A stretch of 64,000 bases of DNA from Seminavis robusta. Taxonomy: Eukaryota; Bacillariophyta; Bacillariophyceae; Naviculales; Naviculaceae. Below, in pieces: positions 35,610 to 48,188 of the stretch; position 1 is the stretch's first letter; every line of letters begins with the position of its first letter. The translations under genes and the position numbers were made by a program. The DNA is taken from positions 1-64,000 of the forward strand of contig CAICTM010000396.1 in the NCBI GenBank assembly GCA_903772945.1. The letters run 5' to 3'. The notes below the pieces were generated by a model. It ran no database searches. It was not told the DNA's origin and was given only the letters and a program-made list of their open reading frames with translations.

Positions 35610-36546
35610 TTTGATTCAAGGAGAAACACAAGAGAAAACAAGCTTACTAGTAGACTGCTGACGGTTCTGGGAGAGAGGGATGAAGAGTGACAGTCGAAGT
35701 CCAGTCGAAAGCGGCCAGATGTTAAGAGTGGGTGGATCGTCTTTGAAGATCGAGGCTGTCGGACGGTTAACATTCTTGTTTGCTTGGCAAAATATAAGCC
35801 AGTAGACCTGTAATATCCGTCCTTTTGGAAACCTGATGGCAACAGCGACACCCATTGGAAAGGATCAGGATCCACTCTCAACGATAGCTACTAACTAAAG
35901 GTATTTATGTATATGGAAGCCGACGGGGGCCAGGCTAAGGCAAAGAAGAGGCCGAATTCGGGACTACGGTAGGTTCCGTGGGATCAGGGTCGGACAAACT
36001 GAGGACTAAAGTGGGGGCTGAAGGGCTTGACTTTGCTGGATCCAGCTAGCTACTGCAGCGGCAGCCCCATTAAAACCATTGGCAGGGTCAAGACCAAGAC
36101 CGAGGATGAGTCAGCAGTGCCCCAGATCAATTGCGTCTCACCTTTGCTAGAAAGCAGTTGAACGAAGAGCGGATAATGATGGAGGTATCCCTCTTCCAAT
36201 TTGGTCCTTGCTCGCCGGCAAGAGGCACAAATACCACCGCATCCCCGATATATATATCAACTCATTGTGCACAGTAATTGGATCACTATTAGTTACAGAC
36301 TTGCAACGCATGCACCCGGTTTTGGTTCGCACAGTAAGGACGTTCATCAATTATTCACTTCGACAAAAACTTTTACTTCGCGGGTGCACGGCAACTTTTT
36401 TCATTTTTTCATAGCAAACATTAGCAAAACAAACAATACAAGAAGATAGATGGGGAGGCAGGCTCTCAGAAACATGACACTCTCGGCTTGACAGTAATGG
36501 TACAACTTGATCCCCAGCCCGATTTCAGGAATCCCCAACCTTTGTC
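35610..36546. other. Intergenic region between Nup93 and the HMG gene
   Basis: 937 bp with the Nup93 promoter on its left side and the 3' UTR of the HMG gene on its right. No coding region or RNA gene was recognised. Confidence 0.5.
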
Positions 36547-38676
36547 CTAATAAGGAGGGCGATGATGCCGCGGCGCCAGATCAAGTCCAGCATCTTCAGG
36601 GTGAGGGTGATAATCATGTTGCTGTGTGTGTGGTTGTGGCGGCGGTGGCTGCTGATGTTGCTGTGGCTGACTCGAACCCAGGTCATATCCGTACTGCGGT
36701 GGAGGTGGACCTGGTGGCGGCGAGCCATAAGCGGCGTGCGCAGGAGCCGGCATGGGCACATTTGGCTGTTGTTGCTGGGTGTGATGTTGAGGCGGTGGAG
36801 GGCCTGTTCCATAGTTCACTGAACCCGGTGGAGGCGGTGGTGGGTAGCGACCAGCCGGAGTTCCTGAAGGCCCCAAAATTACCGGCTGTTTTCCATTGGT
36901 TGGATACTGATAAGGGCTTACTGGCTGGTATGCTGTCAGTGGTTCAATCAATCAGACAAGCAAACAAACTTTAACTTTAGATCTCAAGAGTCCATCCACA
37001 GTGACACGACAAAGTGAAAGAGCAACTCGAACAACTTACTGTAGGGATACACCGGAGCCCCCCCGTACATGTAGCCCTGTCCCTGCGGTGGTGGCATATG
37101 TGGACCCCGGGGGTGATATTGACCCATTGCGTTTGGGTCCATGTAAGGTTGCTGTGGTTGTTGGTGAGGATCCATATTATGGGGATCCCCATACATGTTC
37201 GAAGCTGCGTAAGCAGCTTGTTCAGCCTGCGTTTTTCGTTCCTTTTCTATTCGCATGTCGTTGTCCTTTCGCCAGTCTGGGAGTTGAACGCGTCGAGGTG
37301 AGAATAGAGCACAAGTGGAACAGAGTCCCTTAGCAATAAAGCATACTTGTGCAACGTACCTGCAATTGCGACTTTGTACTTCTCGCGCTCAGCCTTTTCT
37401 TGCTCAATGAAGGGGCGCTTTTCATCATCAGGGGCGTTTCTCCACATTTCACCAAGGAGTCTCGAAACTTCAGTGTTCTTCATGCTAGGGTTTGCCTCCT
37501 TGAGGTGGCGCCTTTTACCCTGCGAAAAATAAAGGAATGCTACAACAAAATGGAAAGAGTCAAGGTATCAGAACGCTTGCAGAAGCAGAAGGTGACCCAC
37601 AGGACGACTTGCTGCATAGTTTGTGCTTACCAGACATTGGCCTGGAAATGACATTATTGGGGAACTGTGAGGGCCGACCTGAACCGGTTTCCCATCTGCG
37701 ACGCACTGTAGCTCAGTGTATCTAGCTAGCTGATAAGACTCGACTCACCTCTTTGGTGCGCTGGGGTCCTTTTTGGCACGCTTCCAAGGAACTACGTCGT
37801 CGACGAAAGGAATCACGCAGGGGATAAGCAAATAGCAGACTCGACTCGATGATCACGGCAGTGCGGTCCGAAACTTACCCTGCCAGGGTCCAGTATATGA
37901 CGCCTTTTCTACCATGTATCGCTGCTTGTCTTTGGCTGCCACATCGTCCCAGTGAGCACGTTCTTCAGGAGGCAAGCTACGCCTGAAAAACCAGGTACCG
38001 AATTGATAATATGAAGCCATGGTGAGATTGCGTCTATAACGGACATTGATGAGTTAGGTTTGCTGAATCGAATCTACTTACCACATCTGAGCCGAACGCT
38101 TTGAGATCTCTGTCACAGTTGCCTTATCTCCAAGGTCCTCCTTGATTTCTGGTTGTTTGGCCATAAAAAAGCAAATGTAGCTGCTCTTGAATCTCTTGGG
38201 GGCCTGTGGGGCTTTCCTGAGGGTGGAACCATCTCGTTTCTTCTTGCCCTTTTTACCAACCGGCAGACCAATACCCTCCTCCAGAGGTATTGCAGCCTCT
38301 TCTTCTTCCAGATTCTGTTACGAGGGTAGCATGCATCGGAGGACATGGGGGTACAAGTCAAAGACGAACAGCATTAAAAAATGACAAGTGAGATTCTCCG
38401 TGACGTGCATGCTGCGCTACCTTCAAATGACATCCGGCAGACAGCCATCATCAACAGCAGTCAGAGCCAAGGTAACTCCTAGTCAAGATGCTGCGGCCGC
38501 TTCGTCAACCAATGACTAAATACAGTACAATGCTAGCCCCCACAGGCAAACAACTACTCTATGGAGATGAGCAAGTAGTGCGCACTTGTGTGACACACAG
38601 TACCCCGCGGGTGTTGGCGCCATTTTTGCTGCCAATCGAATCGAATCGTGAAGCACAAACTCACCTCTTCCGCCAT
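36547..38676 (-). CDS. Two-HMG-box chromatin protein with Pro/Gln-rich tail, 401 aa
   Basis: Eight exons: 38676-38665 (only MAEE), 38314-38082, 37982-37879, 37791-37749, 37641-37631 (11 nt), 37539-37360, 37276-37040 and 36932-36547; 1206 nt in frame. Box 1 spans about 37-110 (APKRFKSSYICFF, then MWRSLPPEERAHW). Box 2 spans about 128-195 (APKRPMSAFLYFSQ, then SRLLGEMWRNAP). A Lys/Glu linker follows, then a tail of Pro, Gln, His, Gly and Tyr. By family knowledge, sequence-non-specific HMGB proteins bend DNA in chromatin. The 11-nt exon supplies the R-P-M-S of box 2 and is needed to rebuild the motif; it is flanked by canonical AG and GT. Confidence 0.88.
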
Positions 38677-40086
38677 GACTATTGGATGCTGTCTTTCCTT
38701 GTGTTGTATGTGCTTGGACTGGTGTGAGCTGAGCAACTCGTACAAGCAATGCTTGAAGCTTGAAGGCTAAGGCAACTCTTTCCGTTATCCGCTTTTATGC
38801 TTCGACACCAGTGCTGCCATCACCCTCTCGCATGGACTGCTGTTGTTGTTGACAGGGAACCAAGCGAAGAACTGTGCCAGAAGAACACCATCAGTCAAGC
38901 TGTAATCTGTTTGTGCTTTTCTTGTTCACATAACGCTCCATAGCAGCTTCTCTTCGATCGACAAGTGAGACTTGAGCATCATTGAGGACGTTTCAGCACT
39001 GCCTCAATACAATGAAGCTTTGCTTTAGAGTGCCAGATGGCACCAGCCTCAATTTTAGTACCGCTCTGCGAGCTTCTAGTTTTGCGGATGGGGGACTTTT
39101 GTCTCCGCTCCTCCAAAGTTTTTAGGCCAGCCTCCAATTTTTCGCCTCAGGCCAAAAGTTCCTCTTCATGCTGGCTAGCATGCATCGCAGAAAAGCCACC
39201 TGGACCCAATGCGCGAGCATAATAATATCCCCCCAGACCATGCCGTACGCTGTATGGTCTGTTGCGTGTACCCTGGCTGAGTTGTACCAAGAGGAGCTCC
39301 TCTTGCAGCACAGGAGAACGAACATTGAGCATACCGCTAGTACCGGTATGGCTTTGATAGAACTGAATATCATCAGATTCTATGGATAGTTGATCCCAAG
39401 CTCTGCTCTGCCCACTCTGATAATCTGATTCGATCGGTGGGTTAAGTTGTTAAATTGCACAGCTTACTACTCTATTTAAACCATTCAAGGGTTGGAAAAC
39501 ATCAACGGAACCTTGCATCTTCAGTCAGCAAATCATTGCCTTGATTCCATATGACTTGTGTGTAGCTAGCCTAAGAACGTCTTGAAGCCGCGGATGCACA
39601 AGTAGTCTAGCCAGCCCTTTGAGATAGCATCAATTGGCAGACCTTTCAGCTTTAAAGTAGAATCAAATCAAGAAGGCAGCGAAGCATCTCAAAGAACTTA
39701 TTGTGATGCTTCTGCAAAAGCCAATTGGGGTGGCTTGTTTTCATCCCACCGCCTCTGCTATCCCAATTACCCGTATCCACCTTGGCGCCTCTACTCTTTC
39801 AGCAAAGATACTGTCGTTTTCTGCTTGTACACAAGTTTGCATGGCAAATGGTTTGACATCTATCTCTCCGTGGGCAATGGAAGTCCTGATGCATGTTAGC
39901 CTGGCACACTACAGGTATCTACCGGTAGCTTTGGTCCTTGACCTGCGCTGCGGGTGGAGTGTAAAAAATTCATTTGATCGAAAGAAATTCGAAATATTCG
40001 ACATCGTCGATTTCCCTCCTTTTTCGAACGCCAGGCGAATAGAACAAGTTTTGAACTGGCCCATGTTTTAAAATGTTTGCTCCAAA
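38677..40086. other. Long intergenic region, no gene seen
   Basis: 1410 bp between divergent genes (HMG on minus, ASPM-like on plus). Short open frames (for example 39037-39222 and 39703-40071) show no conserved motif or bias. It probably contains both promoters; TACCGGTA palindromes lie near 39343 and 39921. Confidence 0.5.
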
Positions 40087-43000
40087 ATGACGAGCCGCGC
40101 AACGACATTCGTCAGAGCGTTGTTTTGTATTTCCGTAGCTAAAAATAGTATCAAGATGAGATCTCCTGTCTCTTATTCTCGAGAGCAGGATCTCCCTGGG
40201 ACATCAAGAAATCAGTTGAGAGGAAGACCATCCATTTTTGGAAGGGAGAAATTGTCAACTTTCAAGTTGAATAGGCCATCGCAAGAGCAAAATAGTAGAC
40301 ATCTCAAGCATTCGGCGTCAATGGTTCTACGTGACAAGGAAAATGACAGTGAGCAGCACAAGAAAACCAAGAAAAGCAAGCTTCGTGGAACTTTGCGTTC
40401 CCGACCGGCTACCTTGAAACCAAACCCAAATAGATTTGCAGCTCTCAAATCTGCCTCAAGCAAAAACAATGCCATTCGAGGGTCCAAAATCACTTCTCTC
40501 CGAAGGTCGATCCGGAGTACCCTGTCTCCACCAGCCCCGGCTAAGAAAGCTAGCGAAACCTATTCGTCGAGTTTTGGTTTCAAGACCAACAGTGAAACTT
40601 CCTTGCTATCATATGATACACCTTCACGGGGTTCCAAACCTTCAAGAATAGACACCACACAGATGTCGCCCCGTCTACTGGCCACACCCGTGACTCTTGG
40701 CTTCAACAACCCCTCTCCAACCACTCCGAAAGCCATCCTCAGGGATCAGTTAGAAATGACCGTGGATGAGAGCTTGCTCGTTTCTCCCACAAGCCAAAAT
40801 ACATCCTCCTTTCTCAGACTCGCCGACGAGCGGCTGTCCATTACAAAGGACAGCAACATTGGACGCCATCAAAAGCCAACAATCATCATCAAGTCTACTT
40901 TTGTTGAATCTCTGAATCTCTTGGCAGCAAGGTCCAGATTTGTTTTTGAACAGAAACCAGATCCAGCCATTGATGGAAGCAAAATGAACACAGCACTGCT
41001 GGAACCTGACATTATGGCTATCCCTACAAGTCTTAAACAATCAAGCGGGCATGAGTCTGATCGCATCAATGCAACTCCTTCTTTGCAACATCAATCCATG
41101 GAGACTTTTGAGCCTTTGCCCGCTGTCCACACGGCGAAGAAAAGTGACTCTGCGGCAAGCGCTATCTTTGTGACACCTATGAGCAGCAAGAGAAATGATG
41201 CCTGCATGAATCCTTCGTCTCTATTGTGCAATGAACAAAGTACCACGAAACCCAGGACAGCCAATCGACAAAGTATACCAAATGAGGCTCTCACGGTGAA
41301 GCGGCGAACACGAGCCCGGGCACACGTCGAGGAGGACGACTGGGCCGATTCGCAGTGTGAGCAGTTCCTTGCCTGGCTCAACTTCGTTCTTTGCCCAAAC
41401 GAAGATTGCGAGACACAGCTGGTTCCCTGCAGAAATGACAATTGTATTGTGGAAAAACAACCAGGAAACTACTTCAATCAGCCCGCTCTGCGGATCCTCT
41501 ATTTGCACCAACATATGTCAAGCGCTAGAGCTGCGGCATCCCGACTTCTAAAGAGCGAAGACATGCAGGGAATCATTAGCATCATTGATGCCGAGGTAGC
41601 GAAGGGAAATCTAGCCATTAGGAGTGACCGGGATATGTGTGGTGACTACGCTGACTTGACACTACGGCGAACGATCCTGTCTCTTTTGTTCTCCTATTCG
41701 ATGCCATGGCTACAGCTCGGACTGGAAACTTTGTTTGGTGTTGTGATTGAGCCAGAACTGATTACAAGCTGTTCGGCAGTGGTCAAGGTGGCAAGTACGC
41801 CAGCGAACAAAGGCGCTGGCGTGAACACGCAACAAAACTTGATGGGGGCTGCTCTCCGATCCTTTATTGTAAACAGGGTGCTCTCCGACACTGCCACCTT
41901 GGACAAGTATACAAAGGGTCGCTGCAAAATGCCTTCTGGCAACTTTGAAACAAGATACCGAAAGGAGTTGCGAGTGCTCGTGCTACGAAGAGTACTCGCC
42001 TTAATTTTCCTTCTTGATAGACTGGGATCACAAGCTGGTCATTTGAAGACAAGGAAACTCTTCTCAAAGTCGTCTCATGTGAAATCGTCACGACAAGTCC
42101 TGGAACAGCTCTGCCGACATTTCCTGGCCCAAGAAGGGGACATTACCAAGCACTTGCGTCGCTTAGGACTCAAGGTGATCTACAAGCAACAAAACATTGA
42201 CGAGATAGAGTTCTCGATTACAAACTTTGCCGTGGACTTGCGCGACGGAGTCCGCCTTGCGAGACTGGCTGAAATCTTGACCGGAGCGAGGAAGAATTCC
42301 TTGCTGCAGAAGCTCCGAGTTCCGGCGGTGTCACGACTTCAGAAATTGCACAATGTAGGTCTGGCCCTGAGTGCTTGGCGCAATGCTGGGGTCACTCTCT
42401 GCGAGGACGTCTCACCGCACCACATTGTCGATGGGCAAAGGAGTGCCGTGTTCAAGTTGATACGGATCATTGTGTCACACTTCTGCTCCCGAACAGTCTT
42501 TGACCACGGTCAAGTTGAGAATGAAGTTGTTAAGCTTTTGGGAGAGGAACCTACAAAGAGACCAGTCCTTTCGAAGGCTCTTTCCACCCTGGATAGTTGC
42601 GACAATCAAACCGAAAATCGAGGGAGGACCCTTCTGTTCAGCTGGTGTCACGCGGTATGCTCTCGATACAGATTGCCGATATCAGACTTCTCGTCGTCGT
42701 TTGCGGATGGCAAAGCTCTCTGCCTGATGATCCACCATTATCATCCGTACATGCTCAGTTTAGACGAAATCCGACCCACGACCATGGATTTTGACGGTCA
42801 AAAGCCTCTGACATTGGACGATGCGCTTAGAAACGAAAGACTAAACAACACTCTCGCGCATAGACGTCTGCTGGAGCTAGGAGGCATTCCTGGGATGGCT
42901 CCGACTTCCGATACAACACACCCACCAGACGAAAAGTCCCTCGTAGCCTACCTTAGCTACTCTTGCTCCCGCTTGCTGGCTTCGCAAGATGAGGTCCGCG

Positions 43001-46000
43001 CATGCAAACTGATCCAAAACTGTTACAGACGACATCGCCGCCGCCGTCTGGTGGTGCAAAGGCTCAAGGCTGCTGGATTCATTGGTACCACATGGCAACG
43101 ACACAGAGAAAAATATTTCCACAATCAACGAAAGAAGTATGGCTGGGCAGTGAGAACTATCGAGAGCCTTGTTCGGAGTAGACGACACAGCCTCGTACGA
43201 ATGAAAGAGGCCAGAGTTCGAGTCGAGATTCGACAAGAGTCCGCAGTCAAAATTCAGGTAGGTTTCGATCAGAATGTGCTTGCTTGTTGTCTTGCTAATT
43301 ATGGCCGAAGAGTCTAATGCATATCTTCAAATTTCCAGAATCAATTCCGACGCTTTCGTGCCCAGAACTCCTTTCATCTGCTCAAAACTCGTCATGCTAT
43401 TGCCGCCAACGTGCGCAAGCAGTTTGTCCAGATGAAAGCCCACCACGAGGAGGAGAATAGACGCCGTACTGAAACGGCAGCAATCAGACTTCAAAGCACT
43501 TGGAGGCGATATTCAAAGCGCAAGGAGTTTGTTGCCACTCTGAAGTCAGCGTTATTAATACAGAAACTCGTACGAAAGGTCGGTGCACGCGAGAAGTTTT
43601 GCTTGGCACAAAAAGGTGCAATCCGAATCCAATCAATCTGGAGAGCCTTCTGGTTCCAGATGCAATTTCAGGTCCAGATCCTCGACATCATTGCGATACA
43701 GACAATAATCAGGTCGAAACTCGCTGTTGCTGCGAAAGAAACCAAGTTCCAAGCACTACTAGTGTTGCAGCGTTCAGTGCGGAGATTTCTGGCAACGCGA
43801 AGATCTCAAAGAATGCGCAGAGTTAGGAATCGCTTCCGGCACTTCGACAAATCTGCCATTCTCTGTCAGGTGAGTTTCTTTGGCCTTTCCATTGGCTTAC
43901 TCTGTCGGTATTGGCATATATCATGCTAACTCTTCCTCCCTTTCAATAGGCTTCAATTCGAATGTTTCGAGTGCGCCAAAAAAGAATGTACGCAACGTCT
44001 GCAGCCGCCAAAATCCAGAAACTGTGGCGATCTGCAAGAGATGCTCGGTGTGCCGATGAAGACGTTGACGAAGAATGCATCAGTTCGACGAAGAGTCCAA
44101 AGCGCAAAGGTGAAACTGAAAACGCAGGGGCCGCACTCGAAGAGGATTCTCACTCGTTGACCCAATTGTACCCGTCCGAAGATCACGACGCTAAGTTACG
44201 AAAACATGCCGTGCGCATGCTGCAAAGGTTTGCGGGGCAATGTCTTTCGAGAGGCCTTATCAACAGAGTAACATTGCTTCAGGTACGTGCAAATCAGCCA
44301 CGATGGATACGATCAATCGATCCATTGCTAATAAACCCACGCCCTTCTTGCTTCGGCGGAGGCTTTCGTCCGGGGACACTTGATACAAATGGCTGTGATT
44401 CGAGCCAAGGTTGCAACTCTTCATATCCAGAAAGCTTGGCGTGCTTCTCATCAGGTGAACGCATTCAAACTAATGAAGACCTCGGCATTGACGTTGCAAC
44501 GTTTTTGGCGTCGGTGCAAAACACGACGAACGCTAATGCCAATCATCAATGCTGCGAGCCCCATTCTTAAAGTTGAAGAGCTTCAAACAACTGCAGGGCT
44601 TCTGCTGAATATCAGTCTTGGGGCGAGTCTAATCGATGACGATATTGTGGCTGGCAACTTTTCACAAGAAGAGAGTCGTCTTTACCTAGACAATACGTTG
44701 GAAATGATCCATGATCCTCATCGATCAACGAACGGGTGTGCGATCACAATTCAACGTTACTGGAGAGGATTCGTTGCAATACGGCACTTTCACTCGTCGA
44801 CAACAGCAGCAGTCAGTCTGCAGGCTTTCTACAGAGGATCCCGGAGGAGGCTCCAAATGCAGCAACTTCATATCAGCGCAACTAAGATTCAGAGCAAATG
44901 GCGTGCCCATCTATCCAACCATCAATATCAGAAAACTTTTGGGGCCATCGTCTCGTGGCAAACCTGTGCACGGATGTGGCTGGCAAAACGCCTGCTTTCC
45001 AAAGCGCGGATGGCTTCTGTGTGCATCCAGAAACATTGGAGAAGCTCTATCTGCAGGCCTCGGTTCAACAAGGACTTGATTTCGATTGTCAAATGTCAAT
45101 ACTATGCACGTCGATGGCTTTCAAATCGGAGATTCCTGATGGCTTGGTCTGCTGCTCTTTGCATCCAAAAGATTTGGAGAGGCTATATCGGACATGCGTC
45201 CTACCGCGCGGACTTGCTTGCTGTGGTCAAATGCCAAAGCTATCTACGCCGATGGCAGGCATCCTCAAGGCTCAGTTTGGCAAAGAGAGCTGCCATTTGC
45301 ATTCAGAAGAATTGGAGAAGCTTCGTCTGCAATGTTGGCTTCCACATGGACTTGATGGATATTGTGCTATGCCAGAGCCTTGTGCGCAGCTGGCTTGCAA
45401 AGAGGAGACTTTGTCTTGCAAACCAGAAGCTCGTCGTCAGCTCACCAGAGATTGCAATGGTTTTTGTTTCCGACCCTGTCGATGAGAACGTCCACCTCCA
45501 GCCAGTTCAAAGCCGAGGAGCACCTGAGGATGGAACATGCTTCGACTGCAACAATGCTGCCTGTGATGTGGACGTGAAAGGAATTTCAATCCCACAGTCG
45601 CAAGCAGAGAATCAATTCCATCTAGCAGCAGAGAAATCAGCTGTTTGCATCCAAAAGCACTGGAGAGGGTTTGCCTGCAATGTTGGTTTCAAGATGGACC
45701 TGATGGACATTGTTCAATGCCAAAGCCTTGTTCGAAGATGGTTGGTAAAGAAGAGACTTTCCCTTGATCAGCAGGCTGTTATTTTGGCCCACAAGAAGTT
45801 GGTTGCTGTTGTACAATTGCAGAGCTTTGGCCGAAGATGGTTGGCAAACAGACAAATTTACCGTGTGCACCAGGCTGCATTATGCATTCAAAGACATTGG
45901 CGGGGCTTTGTCTACAGCATTGGTTTCCAAATGGACTTACTTGACATTGTGCGATGCCAGAGCTACATTCGAAGATGGCTGGCAAAGAAGAGATTCGACA

Positions 46001-47780
46001 GTTTGCAACAGGCTACAATCTGCATTCAAAGGCACTGGCGCGGCTTTGTCTGCAACATTGGGTTTCAAATGGGCCTACTTGACATTGTACGGTTCCAAAG
46101 CCTTGCTCGAACTTGGCTGGCAAGGAAGAGATTCTACCGCGTGCAGCAAGCTGCTGTTTGCATTCAGAAGCAATGGAGGGGCTTAGTCTGTTCTATTAAC
46201 TACCACATGGACTTGATGAATATTGTCCAATGTCAATGCATTGTTCGAAGATGGCTTGTGCGTCAGCATTCTTCCTCGAGTACGCTCAGGTCCCTCCCAA
46301 GGGAAACTTCCAGAAACCAGGGAACATTGCTACGAGTAGCAGAGCATGGTAATAAAGGACGAGACCGCAACAACAAAAGAGAACGAGCTGCGTGTATCAT
46401 CCAAAAGTGCTGGCGTTGCTACACAGTTCATGTGGAATATTTCATTGCGCTACTGGGTGTGATGGCATTGCAAGCCAATTGCCGCCGTGCTATTGCCAAA
46501 CGCCGATACCAAAGTGCTCTACAATCCATCGTTTCCTTCCAAGCCCTGTATCGAGGATATCATGTGCGGCGTCTTGCGCTTGAACAGAACCAGCTCCTGA
46601 GGACAGTGCACCAAAGCATCCGCAAAGAACTCCGGAGTCGTGATGAACCAGCGACAATCAGCACTCGGGTAGCACCGGTACTTCCAAGATCTGGTCAGGG
46701 ATGCATTGACAGATCCACCACAGCTGCCATTCTGATCCAAAAAGTCTGGCGCGGACACAGCGCAAGCTTCATGTACCAAATCGTGATCTTCTGCACACTA
46801 CAAATCCAGCGGGTTGTGCGTGGCTTTCTTGCCAAGAAGGAGATAGCAAGTCAACGACGAACAAACGTTTTAAGAGCTCCTGATACGCTTGCTCGAGCTG
46901 CTGGAATCCTCACTGATACCAGCAACATTTCATGGGAGGCGCTTCCGTGGATATCTGGACGGGTGGTGGTATTGCAGAGTCTGGTGAGAGGGCACTTGAT
47001 TCGGAAAGCAAGGCGCAAACAGCTTTGTGGTATTGCGGCTCGTTTGAAAACACAGCATAGTCCCAATATGCAGCTTGGTGCTCGAACGGCCAGTGCCCTT
47101 GCTGTAATTGGGACGCGAACTTCGCTCTCTGAAATCATGGCAGCTGTACGGAATCTCGAAGCCACAACTCGTCTGTCTCGTGGAGCTGCGATTGCTGTCG
47201 TCAAAGGCAACACAACAGCCATCCTTTTGTCTCTGATAAGAGCGTGCAACCAGAGTAGGCCGCATCAAGAGATCTTGATATACCTCTTGTCAATTTTGAA
47301 GAATGTGTCGCGGCACAAGGACTTGCTCCCTTTCATAGCTACGACAGAAGTTGCTGAGGTTATGATCGATCTTGTGCAGGTTTTCCGGAGCAAGCAGGAA
47401 GTGTTTTGCCTCTCTGTGTCATTGCTTGAAATCTGCATCAAGAGGAAGGAAAACAAGGTAAGCTTTCTGCTGAGGGAACGAGGCACCACCCATAAGTTGT
47501 CTTGCAGTCCTAACACATTATTGTTATTCCTTAGTTGCTGTGTCAATCACAAGAGAATTTGAAGCGATTGAAAGCTGTAAACAAGCTTTGCAATAGGAAG
47601 CAGCTATCGACCATTGGAAGGGGTACTATGATGAATGCCCCAGGGGAGATGTCAAACTGTTCCAATACCTTGCAGATTGCCATGCCAGTGGGCCCAAATA
47701 GTTTCTACGCTGAAGGGGCAGAGGCACTAAGGCGGATAATTCTGATAGCTGAGGAGGCCTTGAGGTACAGCAACCGATGA
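40087..47780 (+). CDS. ASPM: ASPM-like spindle protein with CH domains and IQ array, 2458 aa
   Basis: Five exons: 40087-43257, 43339-43869, 43950-44282, 44362-47457 and 47535-47780, 7377 nt in frame. The basic, disordered N-terminus is ~420 aa. A conserved block near 525 (RRTILSLLFSYSMPWL) is typical of ASPM. CH domain 1 lies at ~680-800 (LRDGVRLARLAEIL, LRVPAVSRLQKLHNVGLAL) and CH domain 2 at ~845-960. Dozens of IQ-like motifs run from ~970 to ~2240. An ARM-like tail follows, ending in a short basic region. ASPM/Asp proteins sit at spindle poles and minus ends and bind calmodulin through IQ motifs. An in-frame ATG at 40156 is an equally good start and would remove 23 residues. Long IQ arrays vary in length between species. 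Confidence 0.9.
45150..46287 (+). repeat. 138-bp coding repeats in the ASPM IQ array
   Basis: Double-IQ units of 46 codons begin near 45150, 45288, 45635, 45874, 46012 and 46150. Each contains a CIQ(K/R)xWRG-type motif, then a G(F/Y)xMDL(M/L)(D/N)IV-type linker, then a CQSxxRRWLxK(K/R)R-type motif. The repeats are alike at DNA level, so the array grew by internal duplication. A non-repeat insert of about 70 residues interrupts it near 45430-45635, and a half unit lies near 45770-45870. Confidence 0.8.
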
Positions 47781-48188
47781 AAACAAGCTGCTGTCAATAT
47801 TGGCCTTTGCATTATCAATGAGTAAAAGAATTCATCGCTTTCTTGATTTGATTCTGCGAGGGTCAAGATTTCCTGAGAGTAGACTAGTTCAGGAAAAGAA
47901 TAGTAGCTCTGAGAATCGAATCAGATCAAATAGCTAGTCTAGCTAGCTACTCAAGGAATCAATCCAATGCTGCCAAGATTCTCGTAACAAAAAAAGGTAG
48001 TGTAGTATGAACACAGTTGTAAACTATGCAAAGGTGCTTGTACTGCTACCGGCACGGACATGATGTGTAGTAGACACACATAATATATCAATAAGAGATA
48101 TCTTTCTCAACTATTCGATCCTGTCTCTGTTCCAGCTCGAGTGGAGCCAAGTGGCAACAGCAAGGACAAGCCAGCAGCCATTCATTGA
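47781..48188. other. Intergenic region between convergent genes
   Basis: 408 bp between the ASPM-like stop and the metalloprotease stop. It holds a TAGCTAG-rich tract near 47930-47950. No gene or RNA was recognised. Confidence 0.5.

Noticed and set aside
39703-40071. 122-codon plus frame before the ASPM-like gene
   Set aside because: No recognisable protein features; probably 5' flank of the ASPM-like gene.
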